A DNA stretch of 64,000 bases, taken from positions 81,492 to 145,491 of the forward strand of contig CBDATZ010000058.1 in NCBI GenBank assembly GCA_965199845.1, given 5' to 3'. The position numbers and the translations under genes are program-made. The stretch comes from Ilyomonas sp965199845. Its GTDB lineage: Bacteria > Bacteroidota > Bacteroidia > Chitinophagales > Chitinophagaceae. Below are positions 28,611 through 37,007 of this stretch, one piece after another. How positions within the stretch are numbered: the stretch's first letter is position 1; the number at the start of each line of letters is the position of its first letter. The notes under the pieces were generated by a model that made no database searches, was not told the origin of the DNA, and saw only the letters and a list, made by a program, of their open reading frames with translations.

Positions 28611-28780
28611 TCTGACGAACAAGTATTGCCGATGGTGGGGGAATTGAAAAACCTCCAGCCCGGGCAACCGAAGCCCAATTGAAAATATTTTGATGAAGAT
28701 AATAGCTAAAAGCCAAATAGCAAACGTCCAGCCGGAGCCGAAGACAAATAGCGATATGCTGCCGATTGCTACAACGTCCT
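28611..28780 (-). repeat. attC-like site 10, middle part
   Basis: Between IS1182 and IS110. The left arm TATTGCCGATGGTGGGG pairs with CCCCACTATTGGCAATA, found beyond the IS110 copy at 30,135-30,151. It ends ACAACGTCCT at the IS110 junction. Confidence 0.75.
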
Positions 28781-28890
28781 TTAGGTTTGCATTCATTAAT
28801 TGAACATAAAATACTTACTATTATCACAACTTTCTTTTTTTGCTACTTTTTTTCTTTACAATTCACATTTATTTGTTGATAAACCTAACC

Positions 28891-28963
28891 ACCGGCAGTA
28901 GCGCATTATCACAACGTCAGGGTTAATGACCCAGGGCTGGATACAATCCACTGCCGGTTTTTC
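28891..28963 (+). ncRNA. Bridge-RNA-like structure of IS110 copy 1
   Basis: ACCGGCAGT (28891-28899) pairs perfectly with ACTGCCGGT (28950-28958), followed by a T-run. Inside lie a small hairpin GGGT/ACCC and the bases AACGTC (28913-28918), which equal the target bases next to both insertions. Leader position and layout fit an IS110 guide RNA. Expression is not shown by sequence. Confidence 0.65.
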
Positions 28964-29068
28964 CCCTTAGTGTCTCTATAGCAATTAGGGCTTCTATACC
29001 CATTATTAAGGACTAAGACGATGGGGCAAAAAAAGGTCAGGCTTATACTCAAATGTAAAAACAAAATT

Positions 29069-30091
29069 ATGCTCTCAGAAAGAAAAAATTATCTCGGTAT
29101 TGATGTCTCTAAACTTTGGTTTGATGTCTCTTTAATCGCAGTGGTCCAACACGCTAAACAACCTGTAATTACAGAGCGCTTTGACAATACACCACAGGGC
29201 ATGAAAGGCTTTAAAAAATGGCTTAAGCTGCAACTTGTTTCTTATGATGAAAACAGCTTGTTAGTTATAGAAAACACAGGGGTATATCACCGCCTTATCT
29301 GGAGCTTTTGCAGCACTCACAACCTACAACTGCATATCGGTAATGCAGCACATATTAAATGGAGCCTGGGTATTACCCGCGGCAAGAATGATGTAGTTGA
29401 CTCAAAGCGTCTTTGCATGTACTGCCTAAAGCAGGCAGATGAACTGAAAGCTACACCAGCACTGGATCCTGTGTTTATGATGCTTAAAGACCTTATGAGC
29501 AGTCGCAGTCGCCTGTTAACCCAACTGCACAGCACTAAAAACTATCTTAACGAGGTAAAATGTACTGATGATAAAGTGCTGCTGACTATGCTAAATAAAG
29601 CACATTATGCCGCTATAGAAGGTATCAAAAAAAGCATTGAACAAATAGAAGCAATGATTGAAAAAATCATACAACAAAACCAGGCTATTTACACCAATTA
29701 TAATCTAATAAAAACCGTACCGGGTATCGGACATCTTACAGCGATATATATCATCTGCTGCACCAATAATTTTGCTTCAAGACCAAGTGGTAAACAACTG
29801 GGCAGTTATGCAGGCGTAGTACCTTTTGGCAACAGCAGCGGCACCAGCATTAAAGGCAAAAATAAAGTACACAAAATGGCAAACAAAGAACTCAAAAAAA
29901 TGTTACATCTCTGCGCACTTGTCGCCATCAAATACTCACCCGAATTCAAACAATATTTCCACCGTAAAAAGGCAGAAGGTAAAAATGGAATGCTGGTACT
30001 AAACGCAATCAGAAATAAGCTCCTACTAAGAGTAGTAGCAGTAGTGAATAAACAACAACCCTATGTTAATAACGTATCGGAAGCAGCATAA
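29069..30091 (+). CDS. IS110-family transposase, copy 1
   Basis: A 340-residue protein from MLSERKNYLGIDVSK; a longer start 48 bp upstream is possible. The DEDD domain opens YLGIDVSKLWFDVSLIAV and includes LLVIENTGVYHRLIW and ITRGKNDVVDSKRLCMY. The C-terminal domain has IKTVPGIGHLTAIYII and LGSYAGVVPFGNSSGTS, with the serine nucleophile region. The protein is identical to copy 2 and has no decay. It probably acts with the RNA just upstream to choose attC-like targets. Confidence 0.93.
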   Translation: MLSERKNYLGIDVSKLWFDVSLIAVVQHAKQPVITERFDNTPQGMKGFKKWLKLQLVSYDENSLLVIENTGVYHRLIWSFCSTHNLQLHIGNAAHIKWSLGITRGKNDVVDSKRLCMYCLKQADELKATPALDPVFMMLKDLMSSRSRLLTQLHSTKNYLNEVKCTDDKVLLTMLNKAHYAAIEGIKKSIEQIEAMIEKIIQQNQAIYTNYNLIKTVPGIGHLTAIYIICCTNNFASRPSGKQLGSYAGVVPFGNSSGTSIKGKNKVHKMANKELKKMLHLCALVAIKYSPEFKQYFHRKKAEGKNGMLVLNAIRNKLLLRVVAVVNKQQPYVNNVSEAA

Positions 30092-30132
30092 AAATAGCCT
30101 AAAAATAGTTTTGTTTTTTCCATAGCAATCCA

Positions 30133-30162
30133 GCCCCACTATTGGCAATACTCTTGTTGCCT
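30133..30162 (-). repeat. attC-like site 10, right part
   Basis: The arm CCCCACTATTGGCAATACTC leads to the box GTTGCCT. The R-M cassette begins here with GTTGCCTG, whose partner CAGGCAAC lies at 43,042-43,049. Confidence 0.75.
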
Positions 30163-30182
30163 GTAGCCCTTCTTTATACAAA

Positions 30183-30455
30183 CTAAATTATTCTTGTTTT
30201 ATAAGTCTCGAGTTCTTCTCGAGAAAGTTCGTCTGGAAGTACAAGGCGGTAATGCTTTTCCGAAGTAATTACAATGCCTCCTTCCGTCAATTCGAATTCA
30301 AACAAAGCTATTGCTCCATTGGTCATAAACTGTGCTGCAATGGGTTTGCATATAAGACTTGGAAATTTTGAAGACCCGAGTGCAAAGTCTTGTTCAATTT
30401 GAACAACTCCTAATCTGTCTGAACCACCTTTAGCTTGCACTGGTATTATGTAGTG
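30183..30455 (-). pseudogene. Restriction endonuclease, C-terminal half (split)
   Basis: About 90 codons open at the IS3 edge as HYIIPVQAKGGSDRLGVVQ and end ELETYKTRII. They continue exactly from the N-terminal half at 41,117-41,641 (ending YIGLDKRGVH), sharing the 3-bp GTG on each side. V-Q-A-K fits the (D/E)-x-K/Q-x-K end of a PD-(D/E)xK nuclease. The rebuilt protein would have about 264 residues. Both halves are now separated by 10.7 kb, so the nuclease is inactive. Confidence 0.8.
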
Positions 30456-30490
30456 TGAGGTGTGTCGATTTTGCCGGACAGAGAAGTTGC

Positions 30491-31324
30491 TTAGGTTTTG
30501 TAAAAATAGTAGTTTTTTTCAAAGTCATTGGGGCATTGATAACCGAGAGATGAGTGCCTTCGTTTTGTGTTGTAATACATCTCTATGTACTCAAAGATTT
30601 CTGTGTGGGCATCCTGCAGATCGTCGAAAGCACCATCCTGCAACAGTTCTGTTTTGAAACGGCTGAAGCAGGACTCCATAAAGGCATTATCGTAGGGGTT
30701 ATCTGACCGGCTCATGCTCTGCAACATCTGCCCCGATGCAATCAGTTCCCGGAACCCGTTGCCTGCATACTGACCGCCGCGATCAGTATGAACCATCAAT
30801 CCTTTTGCATCGCTGCGGCGGCTCATCAGTGCTTTTTTGAAAGCTGTTACCACCAGCGCTTCTTTCATGTGACTGTCTAACTGCCAGCCGGTAATTCTGC
30901 GGGAATACAAATCCATCCAGACTGCCAGGTAAAGAAAGCCGCCACCTGCCAGCGGGATATAAGTGATGTCTCCCACCCAGACTTCACCGGGCTTTTGCGG
31001 CGCCTCTCTTTCCAAAAGCAGGTTGGGGCTAATGGGGTAAGGATGACGGCTGTCAGTTGTACGGGGCACAAAGCTGCGGGGCTGGATCGCTTTCAAGCCG
31101 TGCTCTGTCAGCACTTTACGAACTTTGTACCGGCTTGTCTTTACCTCTGCTGCTTTCAGTTCCGCCACTATCCTGCGCGCACCATAGCGCCTGCGGTGCT
31201 CCTGAAAAATATCAACAATATGCTCTTCCATTTCTTTTTTCTTTTGGTCAGCAAGGCGGCTTCTTTTCTGCTGCTTCCAGTCGTAGTAAGCGCTGCGGCT
31301 TACCTGAAGCACCCGGCATAGCAT
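30491..31324 (-). CDS. IS3 OrfB, integrase-type transposase (copy 1)
   Basis: A 277-residue protein: the HTH_21 region (MEEHIVDIFQEHRRRYGARRI) followed by an rve DDE core with GEVWVGDITYIPLAGGG, MVHTDRGGQYAG and SDNPYDNAFMESCFSRFKTE, then YNTKRRHSSLGYQCPNDFE. It is made as a fusion with OrfA by -1 frameshifting at the A7G run complementary to 31,400-31,408. Fully intact. Confidence 0.93.
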   Translation of the reverse strand: MLCRVLQVSRSAYYDWKQQKRSRLADQKKKEMEEHIVDIFQEHRRRYGARRIVAELKAAEVKTSRYKVRKVLTEHGLKAIQPRSFVPRTTDSRHPYPISPNLLLEREAPQKPGEVWVGDITYIPLAGGGFLYLAVWMDLYSRRITGWQLDSHMKEALVVTAFKKALMSRRSDAKGLMVHTDRGGQYAGNGFRELIASGQMLQSMSRSDNPYDNAFMESCFSRFKTELLQDGAFDDLQDAHTEIFEYIEMYYNTKRRHSSLGYQCPNDFEKNYYFYKT

Positions 31325-31374
31325 CTGTGCCTTGTATTGCCCCGCTTGTGTCTCAATAAACCGGTAGCGCTCCC

Positions 31375-31686
31375 TCAGGTCTGACGGCTGAAAATGAGCA
31401 AGGCTTTTTTTAAAATATCACGCTCCTGCTCCAACTCTTTGATCCGTTTGAGTAAGGAAAGTTGATCTTCACCCGCAGCAGGGCTGTTCTCCTTACCAAC
31501 TGTATTTGGCTGTCCCTGGCTGCTGTTGTGACTGCGGCTTCTCCACCGGTAGATAATGTTCTCACCAATGCCTAAGCTGCGGGCAACCTCGCTCACCGGG
31601 CGACCGTTGCTGATCATTTGTAACACCTCTTCCTTAAACGAAGCATCGTACTTGCGGCGCTTGATACCGCTGCTGTTCTCTTTCAT
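31375..31686 (-). CDS. IS3 OrfA, helix-turn-helix protein (copy 1)
   Basis: A 103-residue HTH_Tnp_1 protein (KYDASFKEEVLQMISNGRP, VSEVARSLGIGENIIYRW) with a leucine-zipper-like tail (LSLLKRIKELEQERDILKKA). It ends in the slippery A-run that lets ribosomes shift into OrfB. It binds the element ends. Confidence 0.92.
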   Translation of the reverse strand: MKENSSGIKRRKYDASFKEEVLQMISNGRPVSEVARSLGIGENIIYRWRSRSHNSSQGQPNTVGKENSPAAGEDQLSLLKRIKELEQERDILKKALLIFSRQT

Positions 31687-31739
31687 TCCTGTTGCTAATT
31701 TATAGCAACTTTACTGTCCGGTTTTATTAGACCATCTCA

Positions 31740-31977
31740 ATGATCCGGCACTCATTGAGCAGTAAGAGGATTGATTTTAAATGGTCCGTTATAAAGCAAT
31801 AAGGGAATCAATAGGTTTTTGAATTTGAAACATACAGTGTATCTGCCTTCTATTCCGTTAAGAGAATTTTGATAAATTACATTACACTTTTATAACTTTG
31901 TATTTCTTCGTTCGGTTTAATTACCGGCGTTGATAAAGAATATCACCGCCCTTTCTTTTTAGTTAGGGCTCTTTTTT
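31740..31977. other. Island edge, first hairpin
   Basis: The left end of the 8.1-kb island. No gene. A TAACTTTG promoter-like motif lies at 31,893-31,900, and a hairpin GCCCTTTC...TTAGGGC with a T-run at 31,948-31,979 resembles the later array but stands about 390 bp apart from it. Confidence 0.5.
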
Positions 31978-32154
31978 TTAAAAGAACCAGTCAAGTACAT
32001 CAACTACAATTCCAAAATGGCTTTTAAAATTATAATGCGGCTGCTCAAATGTAATTGAGTGCTTCTTTATTCGCCTCTCTATTGCAGCACCGGCAAACAA
32101 GCTGGTTATAACCAGAAGAAAAAGTGCACATAGCAGCGAATTAAATCGTCTCAT
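31978..32154 (-). CDS. Small single-helix membrane peptide (58 residues)
   Basis: It starts MRRFNSLLCALFLLVITSLF and continues AGAAIERRIKKHSITFEQP to IVVDVLDWFF. One N-terminal membrane helix is followed by a short basic stretch. It shares the pattern LF-A-x2-(I/L)ER(R/K)(I/M)(K/R)xHS with the peptide gene at 33,905-34,027, which lies on the other side of the hairpin array. No family was recognised. Too short for most gene finders, so the paralogue is the main evidence. Confidence 0.55.
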   Translation of the reverse strand: MRRFNSLLCALFLLVITSLFAGAAIERRIKKHSITFEQPHYNFKSHFGIVVDVLDWFF

Positions 32155-33153
32155 TAGTCTCAGTTAAGAAAGTAAAAATAGCTGCCGTATTAGGGTCAAT
32201 TGCTAATCTGCATAAATAATATTGTCAATAGTAGTCATTCACAAATTTTACAAGCTCTTTTACGACAAACTTTTTTAATGGTATCTATAAAGTATTATTA
32301 TATTTATTCTCTGGTTAGAGAATAGATTTTACAAGCGTACCTCCCTGCTTTTAAGTGGGGACTTTTTTATTTTATATAATCCCGGTACGATATTATAAGG
32401 GTGTACGACTGTTATATATTATTAGTTTTAAGAATCAAGCCTCTCTTTTCTAAGAGGGGCTTTTCTAATGTTGGAAAAGGTTCGGAAAGTTTCGTAGCTT
32501 TATTATGTAATTAATAATCATAAGTTGAAGAATCACGTCCTTCCTATTCAGGAGGGACTTTTTTTCTGCAATTTATAATGTGTTATTATATCTTTAAGCT
32601 GTTTTTCATAAAAACAGTAGTTTAACTATTCGTCCCTGCTTTTTGGTGGGGACTTTTTTTAAGCCTTATTTAATCATAAGTACAATTCATTATTAATAGG
32701 TTTACAGACGTTAAAACGATAAGTGCTTCGTCCCTGCTATTCAGTGGGGACTATTTTAAATTATTGAATAGAAATTCTTCCAAAGTTTGGTTTCTATTTT
32801 TTATTCATATTAGTTTTAATTTTCCGTCCTTCCTTTCCATAAAGGACTTTTCTTTAAGCGTTATTTAATCACTACTACAATTCAGTCTTTATAGCTTTAC
32901 AAATGTTGATAGGGTAAATGTTGCGTGCTTGCAGTTTAGTAGTGACCTATTTTGAGGCATTGAAAAACTGTATTGTTACAATATTAAAGTTTTTATTTTT
33001 TGGTTATTTATACGTCCCTTCTTTTCAGGAGGGACTTTTGATTTTGTATAATCCCGGTACGATATTATAAGGACAAAGGTTGTTTTATATTATTAGTCAA
33101 TTCTACGGTCCCTCTTTTCTAAGAGGGACTTTTTTTTGGATTCAATGTAATCA

Positions 33154-33161
33154 TATCTTTG
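33154..33161 (+). promoter_or_regulatory. TAnnTTTG promoter-like motif (hairpin unit 33197)
   Basis: TATCTTTG lies 36 bp before the hairpin, which predicts a transcript of about 50-55 nt. Confidence 0.5.
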
Positions 33162-33246
33162 CTCAGTTTTAATTTTTTATATTTTTTTTGTCACTCGTCC
33201 TTCCTTTTCAGGAGGGACTTTTTATTGCTGTACAATTCGATAGCTT

Positions 33247-33254
33247 TATCTTTG
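33247..33254 (+). promoter_or_regulatory. TAnnTTTG promoter-like motif (hairpin unit 33287)
   Basis: TATCTTTG lies 33 bp before the hairpin. Confidence 0.5.
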
Positions 33255-33333
33255 CGATGTTAGATAATTTTATTATATTTTGGTTCGTCCTTCCTATTCA
33301 GGAGGGACTTTTTTGTTTTACACACCATTTATT

Positions 33334-33341
33334 TAAGTTTG
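33334..33341 (+). promoter_or_regulatory. TAnnTTTG promoter-like motif (hairpin unit 33386)
   Basis: TAAGTTTG lies 45 bp before the hairpin. The predicted RNA would open with its own small hairpin CCATC-ATAA-GATGG. Confidence 0.5.
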
Positions 33342-33431
33342 TATTGTAGGCCATCATAAGATGGTTTTGATTAAATCACAAGCACGCCCTGTCTTTTTGG
33401 ATGGGGCTTTCTTATTTTATCAATCGTTTAT

Positions 33432-33439
33432 TATTTTTG
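33432..33439 (+). promoter_or_regulatory. TAnnTTTG promoter-like motif (hairpin unit 33480)
   Basis: TATTTTTG lies 41 bp before the hairpin. The leader CCTTCGAAAGATGG resembles that of the previous unit. Confidence 0.45.
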
Positions 33440-33504
33440 CATCAAGCCTTCGAAAGATGGTCTTAAATAACACAATTACGCCCCGTCCTTCTGGATAGGG
33501 CTTT

Positions 33505-33880
33505 TCATTTCTTCCGGAATATTATGATCATACCCCCCGTGATAATCAATAAGCCTCTAATGGTTATTGACAGCGTTGGCAGAGTATGAAATGAAATAAA
33601 GTTGCTAATTTGCCAAACAATAAACAAGCGCGTAATATAAATACCTATCAATTCTCCAAATTCAACGCCGGCTAAGTTTACACAAAAGCCATAGCTAAAA
33701 GCAAGTAAAGCGCCTACAATTAGTACAGGATTCGGGCAGTTCCAGTATATTCATAAATACATTTCTAATAAGTGTATCACCTGATACTTCTGATAACGTT
33801 GCTACAAGTACAATAATAAAAGGATGAATTTGTTGAATGGTTTTTAGCAGAGCTGTGAAGATAGTATCAAAAAAATAATC
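33505..33880 (-). pseudogene. Small multi-helix membrane protein, frameshifted
   Basis: The - strand reads ALLKTIQQIHPFIIVLVATL, SEVSGDTLIRNVFMN, then shifts frame near 33,735 and continues NPVLIVGALLAFSYGFCVNL, AGVEFGELIGIYITRLFIVW, ending GGMIIIFRKK at 33,505. Four helices in about 120 residues look like an SMR/DMT-type small transporter, though the family is not certain. No start is visible. It ends right beside the last hairpin of the array. Confidence 0.5.
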
Positions 33881-33904
33881 AAATTTTAAAATGAATCATT
33901 AACC

Positions 33905-34027
33905 TTAATTATGCCCTGAAAGAGAATTAGAATGGTTTCTCATTTTTCTCTCTAACACATCACAGGCAAACATGGACAATATAAGTAGGATTATGAAATA
34001 GATTACGAACACTGTAAAGTGCTTCAT
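33905..34027 (-). CDS. Small single-helix membrane peptide (40 residues)
   Basis: It starts MKHFTVFVIYFIILLILSMF and continues ACDVLERKMRNHSNSLSGHN. It is a paralogue of the 58-residue peptide at 31,978-32,154 and lies on the other side of the hairpin array. Such size and shape are seen in type I toxin peptides, but no antisense RNA has been identified, so the role is open. Confidence 0.5.
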   Translation of the reverse strand: MKHFTVFVIYFIILLILSMFACDVLERKMRNHSNSLSGHN

Positions 34028-34068
34028 TGATTGCGGCTATTTGGTTTATACTAAGTAGGTACAACGCC

Positions 34069-34320
34069 TTATATAACTGTAAACTCCGGTCCGTTATTCA
34101 CCCTGATATTTGTTGGTTTACCACGTTCAGCAATAACTTTATCGAGAACTCTGGTTACTCTTTTACGCGGTAGTGATGTGTCTGTTTCTATAGCCAGCAC
34201 CTCTTGTGCAGTCATCAATGATATTGAGTGTTCTGAATCTTCTTCCGCTGACCATACTATCACTCATGAAATCCATGCTCCAGGTTTGATTACTGGCTGT
34301 TTGCCTTACAGCTTTGAATC
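34069..34320 (-). pseudogene. IS3-type OrfB remnant
   Basis: It reads NQTWSMDFMSDSMVSGRRFR and, in another frame, IETDTSLPRKRVTRVLDKVI and RVNNGPEFTV. It matches the DDE core of the IS3-family element at 35,690 (IEVDTSLPALRVIRVLD). A frameshift and missing ends make it a relic. Confidence 0.7.
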
Positions 34321-34733
34321 GCTAAAGCTGTTCTTAGACGAAAATCCTGGTTAAATTAACATTTATCAAAAGCCTTTCATTCGCAAGCCATCAAAGAAAG
34401 GCAAGCAAAAGCCGGCAAAGTAGTGCAGATGTATCATTCGTCAAACCATAAACGTGTACAGCCATGAAACGCAATGACAATGCTTTACAGCTACGGTTTG
34501 CCAGTTCAGACTTAGACATATCAAAAGGATAGGTACAGCAGAAGTTAATCGAACTGCAGGCACAAAAGCCGGATAGAAGAAGACTGCAAACGGCTTCATC
34601 CCCAGCATACTAAGCTATTCATACATTTTGAGCAAGAGTGCTTACAAAAGCAAATTGAGTTGTTGAACTGGATTCTATCAGGCTCCGGGTATAAGAAAAA
34701 ATGAAGACAAGGGTTGAGCAGGTCTGAACGTGG
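34321..34733. other. Decayed DNA, no gene seen
   Basis: Short frames on both strands have no domain and many stops. It looks like remnants of mobile DNA. Confidence 0.4.
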
Positions 34734-34905
34734 TATTGGATTCCGAAACGAGCATATCTAATTCTCTTCCTCTTGTCTTCAAAATTTTTAGATGCAAGTT
34801 GCTTATCTGATTGCAATAGTACAAAGTGAAAACAAACGAACGAAATAAAATTTAGAGCATAAAAAAGGGCCGGTATAGAAATACCTGGGCCCGGAATCCA
34901 ATATC
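34734..34905. repeat. 172-bp inverted-ended repeat, unit 1
   Basis: It starts TATTGGATTCCG and ends CGGAATCCAATATC, so its ends are inverted copies. The right end also forms a hairpin on the - strand (GGGCC-AGGTAT with ATACC-GGCCC plus T-run), a terminator-like form. It is homologous to unit 2. Confidence 0.6.
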
Positions 34906-35094
34906 GCGCTCTTAGACGCAATCGGAGTGCCACAGGCGAACAGGTTTGAAATCAAAACGTTAAAACAACGAACTGGTATGAACCAGTTTCAAAAGGGGAA
35001 GATTAGGTTTAAATCGGTATTTTTTTATGCAGGAACAACGAATGCTGATTTTATACCGGGGATAGTAAAAATTGGAGACAAGGTGTGCAATTAG

Positions 35095-35273
35095 TATTGG
35101 ATTCCGAAACGGGTGTAAAAATTCTTCCAGCCTTGCCTCCAAAATGTTTTGATGACAAGCAAACGATAGTTAACCACAATGTTACACTTTGTTGAAAAAG
35201 CTTCCGATGAAGAAAAGATTAAAATAAAATTAAAGGGCAGGTATAGAAATACCCCGGCCCGAAATCCAATATC
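35095..35273. repeat. 179-bp inverted-ended repeat, unit 2
   Basis: It has the same ends as unit 1 (TATTGGATTCCG; GAAATCCAATATC) and the same terminator-like segment (AGGTATAGAAATACC reversed). The middles differ. The starts of the two units are 361 bp apart. Confidence 0.6.
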
Positions 35274-35355
35274 AATGGTATAGCCGCAATCTGAGAAACA
35301 GATGTAAGCGGCTAAAACCACTTCATTAGCAACGTGAACAAAAAGTAATCCCAAA

Positions 35356-35689
35356 TTGAAAGCAGAGTTTCATAACAGTAATTCTATACAAAACAATCAG
35401 CCAATGCTTTACCAGTACGGCGAAGCACAAATAACGTTTTCGCACTGCAGCAATAGCGGTTTGATGGTCAATGCTACCGAAATATCAAAAACGTTTGGGA
35501 AATGTCTTATCGACTGGTTGGATTACCGTCAACGGAACCATTTATAACAGAATTGAAAGCTGTGAGAAAATCACACAGGTCGGTTCTAATCCAAACGGAG
35601 AATGGAGTAGGAACCTGGATGCACGAAGATGCAGCTTTAGAGTTTGCCAGATGGCATTCTCCTGCCTTCGCTATCTGGTGCAACGACAG
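35356..35689 (+). pseudogene. KilA-N-domain protein, frameshifted and cut by an IS
   Basis: It opens MKAEFHNSNSIQNNQPMLY, then VNATEISKTFGK; after a frame shift near 35,500 it continues LPSTEPFITELKAVRKSH and TWMHEDAALEFARWHSPAFAI. This is the KilA-N DNA-binding domain of phage and mobile-element antirepressors. It breaks off at WCND where the IS3-type element at 35,690 begins. Confidence 0.8.
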
Positions 35690-35737
35690 TGTAAGCTTCC
35701 CTTATTTTAGTGCCGTGAGCAATTAGAGTTTTCTAAG

Positions 35738-36657
35738 TTAATCATCTTTTTGTTTTTCAAGTATTTTATCCACTAAACGGCTCTCTTTAATTGGTAAAGT
35801 ATTTCCGTTCGCCGTTTGTGGATAAAGCTGTGGTTCGGATTCTTTGCTTTTGTAATACTGTTGAGTAAAGGCAACCGGTGACAGATAACCTAATGATTTG
35901 TGCGGTCGCTCTGTATTATAATCCATTCTCCATTCGCTGCTCATGGCTCTTACTTCTGCCAGTGAGTAAAATAAGTAAGCATTCAATAGCTCACGCCTGA
36001 TACTTCCGTTCTTTCTTTCAATGTATGCATTCTGCATCGGTCTCCCGGGTTGTATGTACTGCATCTTAATATTATTGTCTTCACACCACTCTTGCAGGCG
36101 GTGAGAAATAAACTCAGGACCATTATCACTTCTTATAACAGCAGGTTTCCTTTTTTGTTTTATCAAAGTATCCAGCACTCGTATTACTCGTAAAGCAGGC
36201 AATGAAGTGTCAACCTCAATGGCCAGCGATTCACGGTTGAAATCATCGATGACGTTCAACAAACGGAACTTTCTTCCATCCACCAAACTGTCACTCATAA
36301 AATCAATACTCCATGTCTCATTGGGCGCTGCTGCTTTTATCAGGGGTTGCTTTACTCTGTCAGGCAGGCGCTTCTTTGCCCTTCTTCTGATGTTTAATCT
36401 CATCTCTGTATACACACGATAAATACGCTTGTGATTCCAATGATGCCCTTTGTTCCATAGCCGATAGCAGCACTGCCAGTAGCCAATGGCTTGCCGTGTT
36501 TATCCGTCAGTTCTGTTAGCGCTTTCTGTAGCTCACTGTCGTCTTTGGACTTTGCTTTGTACTGACAGGTTGTCACGATACCCATCAGCTTACACGCTCT
36601 TCGCGGTTACTGAGCTGTTCATCTGTTACCAAGTACTCAACAGCTTCCCGTTTCACT
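35738..36657 (-). pseudogene. IS3-family OrfB, frameshifted
   Basis: The intact C-terminal 225 codons carry the DDE core (NETWSIDFMSDSLVDGRKFR, VIRSDNGPEFISHRL, QNAYIERKNGSIRREL) and the usual NTERPHKSLGYLSP tail. The N-terminal third is readable only in other frames (GIVTTCQYKAKSKDDSEL), with shifts near 36,500 and 36,610. Not functional as written. Confidence 0.82.
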
Positions 36658-36664
36658 CCAGGCG

Positions 36665-36928
36665 TTACAACTTTTTTTCCAACAGATTTTTTAGTGCACG
36701 GTTTTCAATACTCATTTCGGCAAACATTTTCTTCAGCTCTGTGTTCTCCTTTTCCAGCTCCCGCATCTTTGTCACATCACTCAGTTCCATGCCTCCATAC
36801 TTTGCTTTCCAATTGTAAAATGTTGCATCGCTGACACCCAATTCCCGGCAGATCTCTTTGACTCCTATGCCAGCTTCTTGTTTCTTAATCGCTGCCATCA
36901 TCTGGCCTTCTGTAATCTTTCTTTTCAT
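36665..36928 (-). CDS. IS3-family OrfA, helix-turn-helix protein
   Basis: An 87-residue HTH_Tnp_1 protein: RKITEGQMMAAIKKQEAGI, VKEICRELGVSDATFYNW, KAKYGGMELSDVTKM and a leucine-rich coiled tail. The frame is intact although its OrfB partner is broken. Confidence 0.85.
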   Translation of the reverse strand: MKRKITEGQMMAAIKKQEAGIGVKEICRELGVSDATFYNWKAKYGGMELSDVTKMRELEKENTELKKMFAEMSIENRALKNLLEKKL

Positions 36929-37007
36929 GTTTTGTAAAATTTAAAGTTAACTATTCAATCACTCAGTTAACTCTAAACCCACCGGCTGAATTTCAGGGAA
37001 GCTTACA

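Larger units (their letters stand above)
28781..30132 (+). mobile_element. IS110-family element, copy 1, in attC-like site 10
   Basis: It is 1,352 bp and identical in length to copy 2 (57,795-59,146). It starts TTAGGTTTGC and ends GCAATCCA, with no inverted repeats or target duplication, as usual for IS110. Removing it restores ACGTCCT-GCC, the sequence of empty site 2. The flank identity of the two junctions shows site-specific insertion. Confidence 0.9.
30456..31739 (-). mobile_element. IS3-family element, copy 1
   Basis: 1,284 bp, with TGAGGTGTG and, reversed, TGAGATGGT at its ends and CCGGACA further in on both sides. It is identical in length and in all sequence I compared with copy 2 (39,833-41,116). 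Left flank GTG matches the right flank GTG of copy 2, the 3-bp duplication of one original insertion in the restriction gene. Confidence 0.92.
32341..33501 (+). repeat. Tandem array of 13 terminator-like hairpin units, period about 95 bp
   Basis: Thirteen 22-nt hairpins (consensus GTCCYTSCT-loop of 4-AGGAGGGAC), each followed by a T-run, start at 32341, 32439, 32537, 32632, 32730, 32826, 32925, 33014, 33108, 33197, 33287, 33386 and 33480. Spacings are 98, 98, 95, 98, 96, 99, 89, 94, 89, 90, 99 and 94 bp. Stems keep pairing while the letters vary (GTCCTTCCT/AGGAGGGAC, GTCCCTGC/GTGGGGAC, GCCCTGTC/GATGGGGC). The unit at 32,925 is decayed. Leaders between hairpins are AT-rich; some are duplicated (32,376 and 33,045 share TATAATCCCGGTACGAT; 32,660 and 32,856 share TTATTTAATCA). 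No ORF runs through it. Confidence 0.88.
35690..37007 (-). mobile_element. Second IS3-family element, decayed
   Basis: Terminal inverted repeats TGTAAGCTTCCCT (35690) and AGGGAAGCTTACA (37007) extend imperfectly for about 45 bp. The two flanks belong to different genes (KilA-N left, LuxR tail right), so a deletion ending at the element has occurred, and no target duplication remains. Confidence 0.85.

Noticed and set aside
32341..33501. CRISPR array
   Set aside because: The repeats are hairpins with T-runs, vary in sequence while keeping pairing, and spacing is about 95 bp; no cas genes are present. It does not fit a CRISPR.
34619..35354. ORFs on the - strand over the inverted-ended repeats
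   Set aside because: They run through repeat ends and share only the repeat-encoded residues; no domain or codon character.
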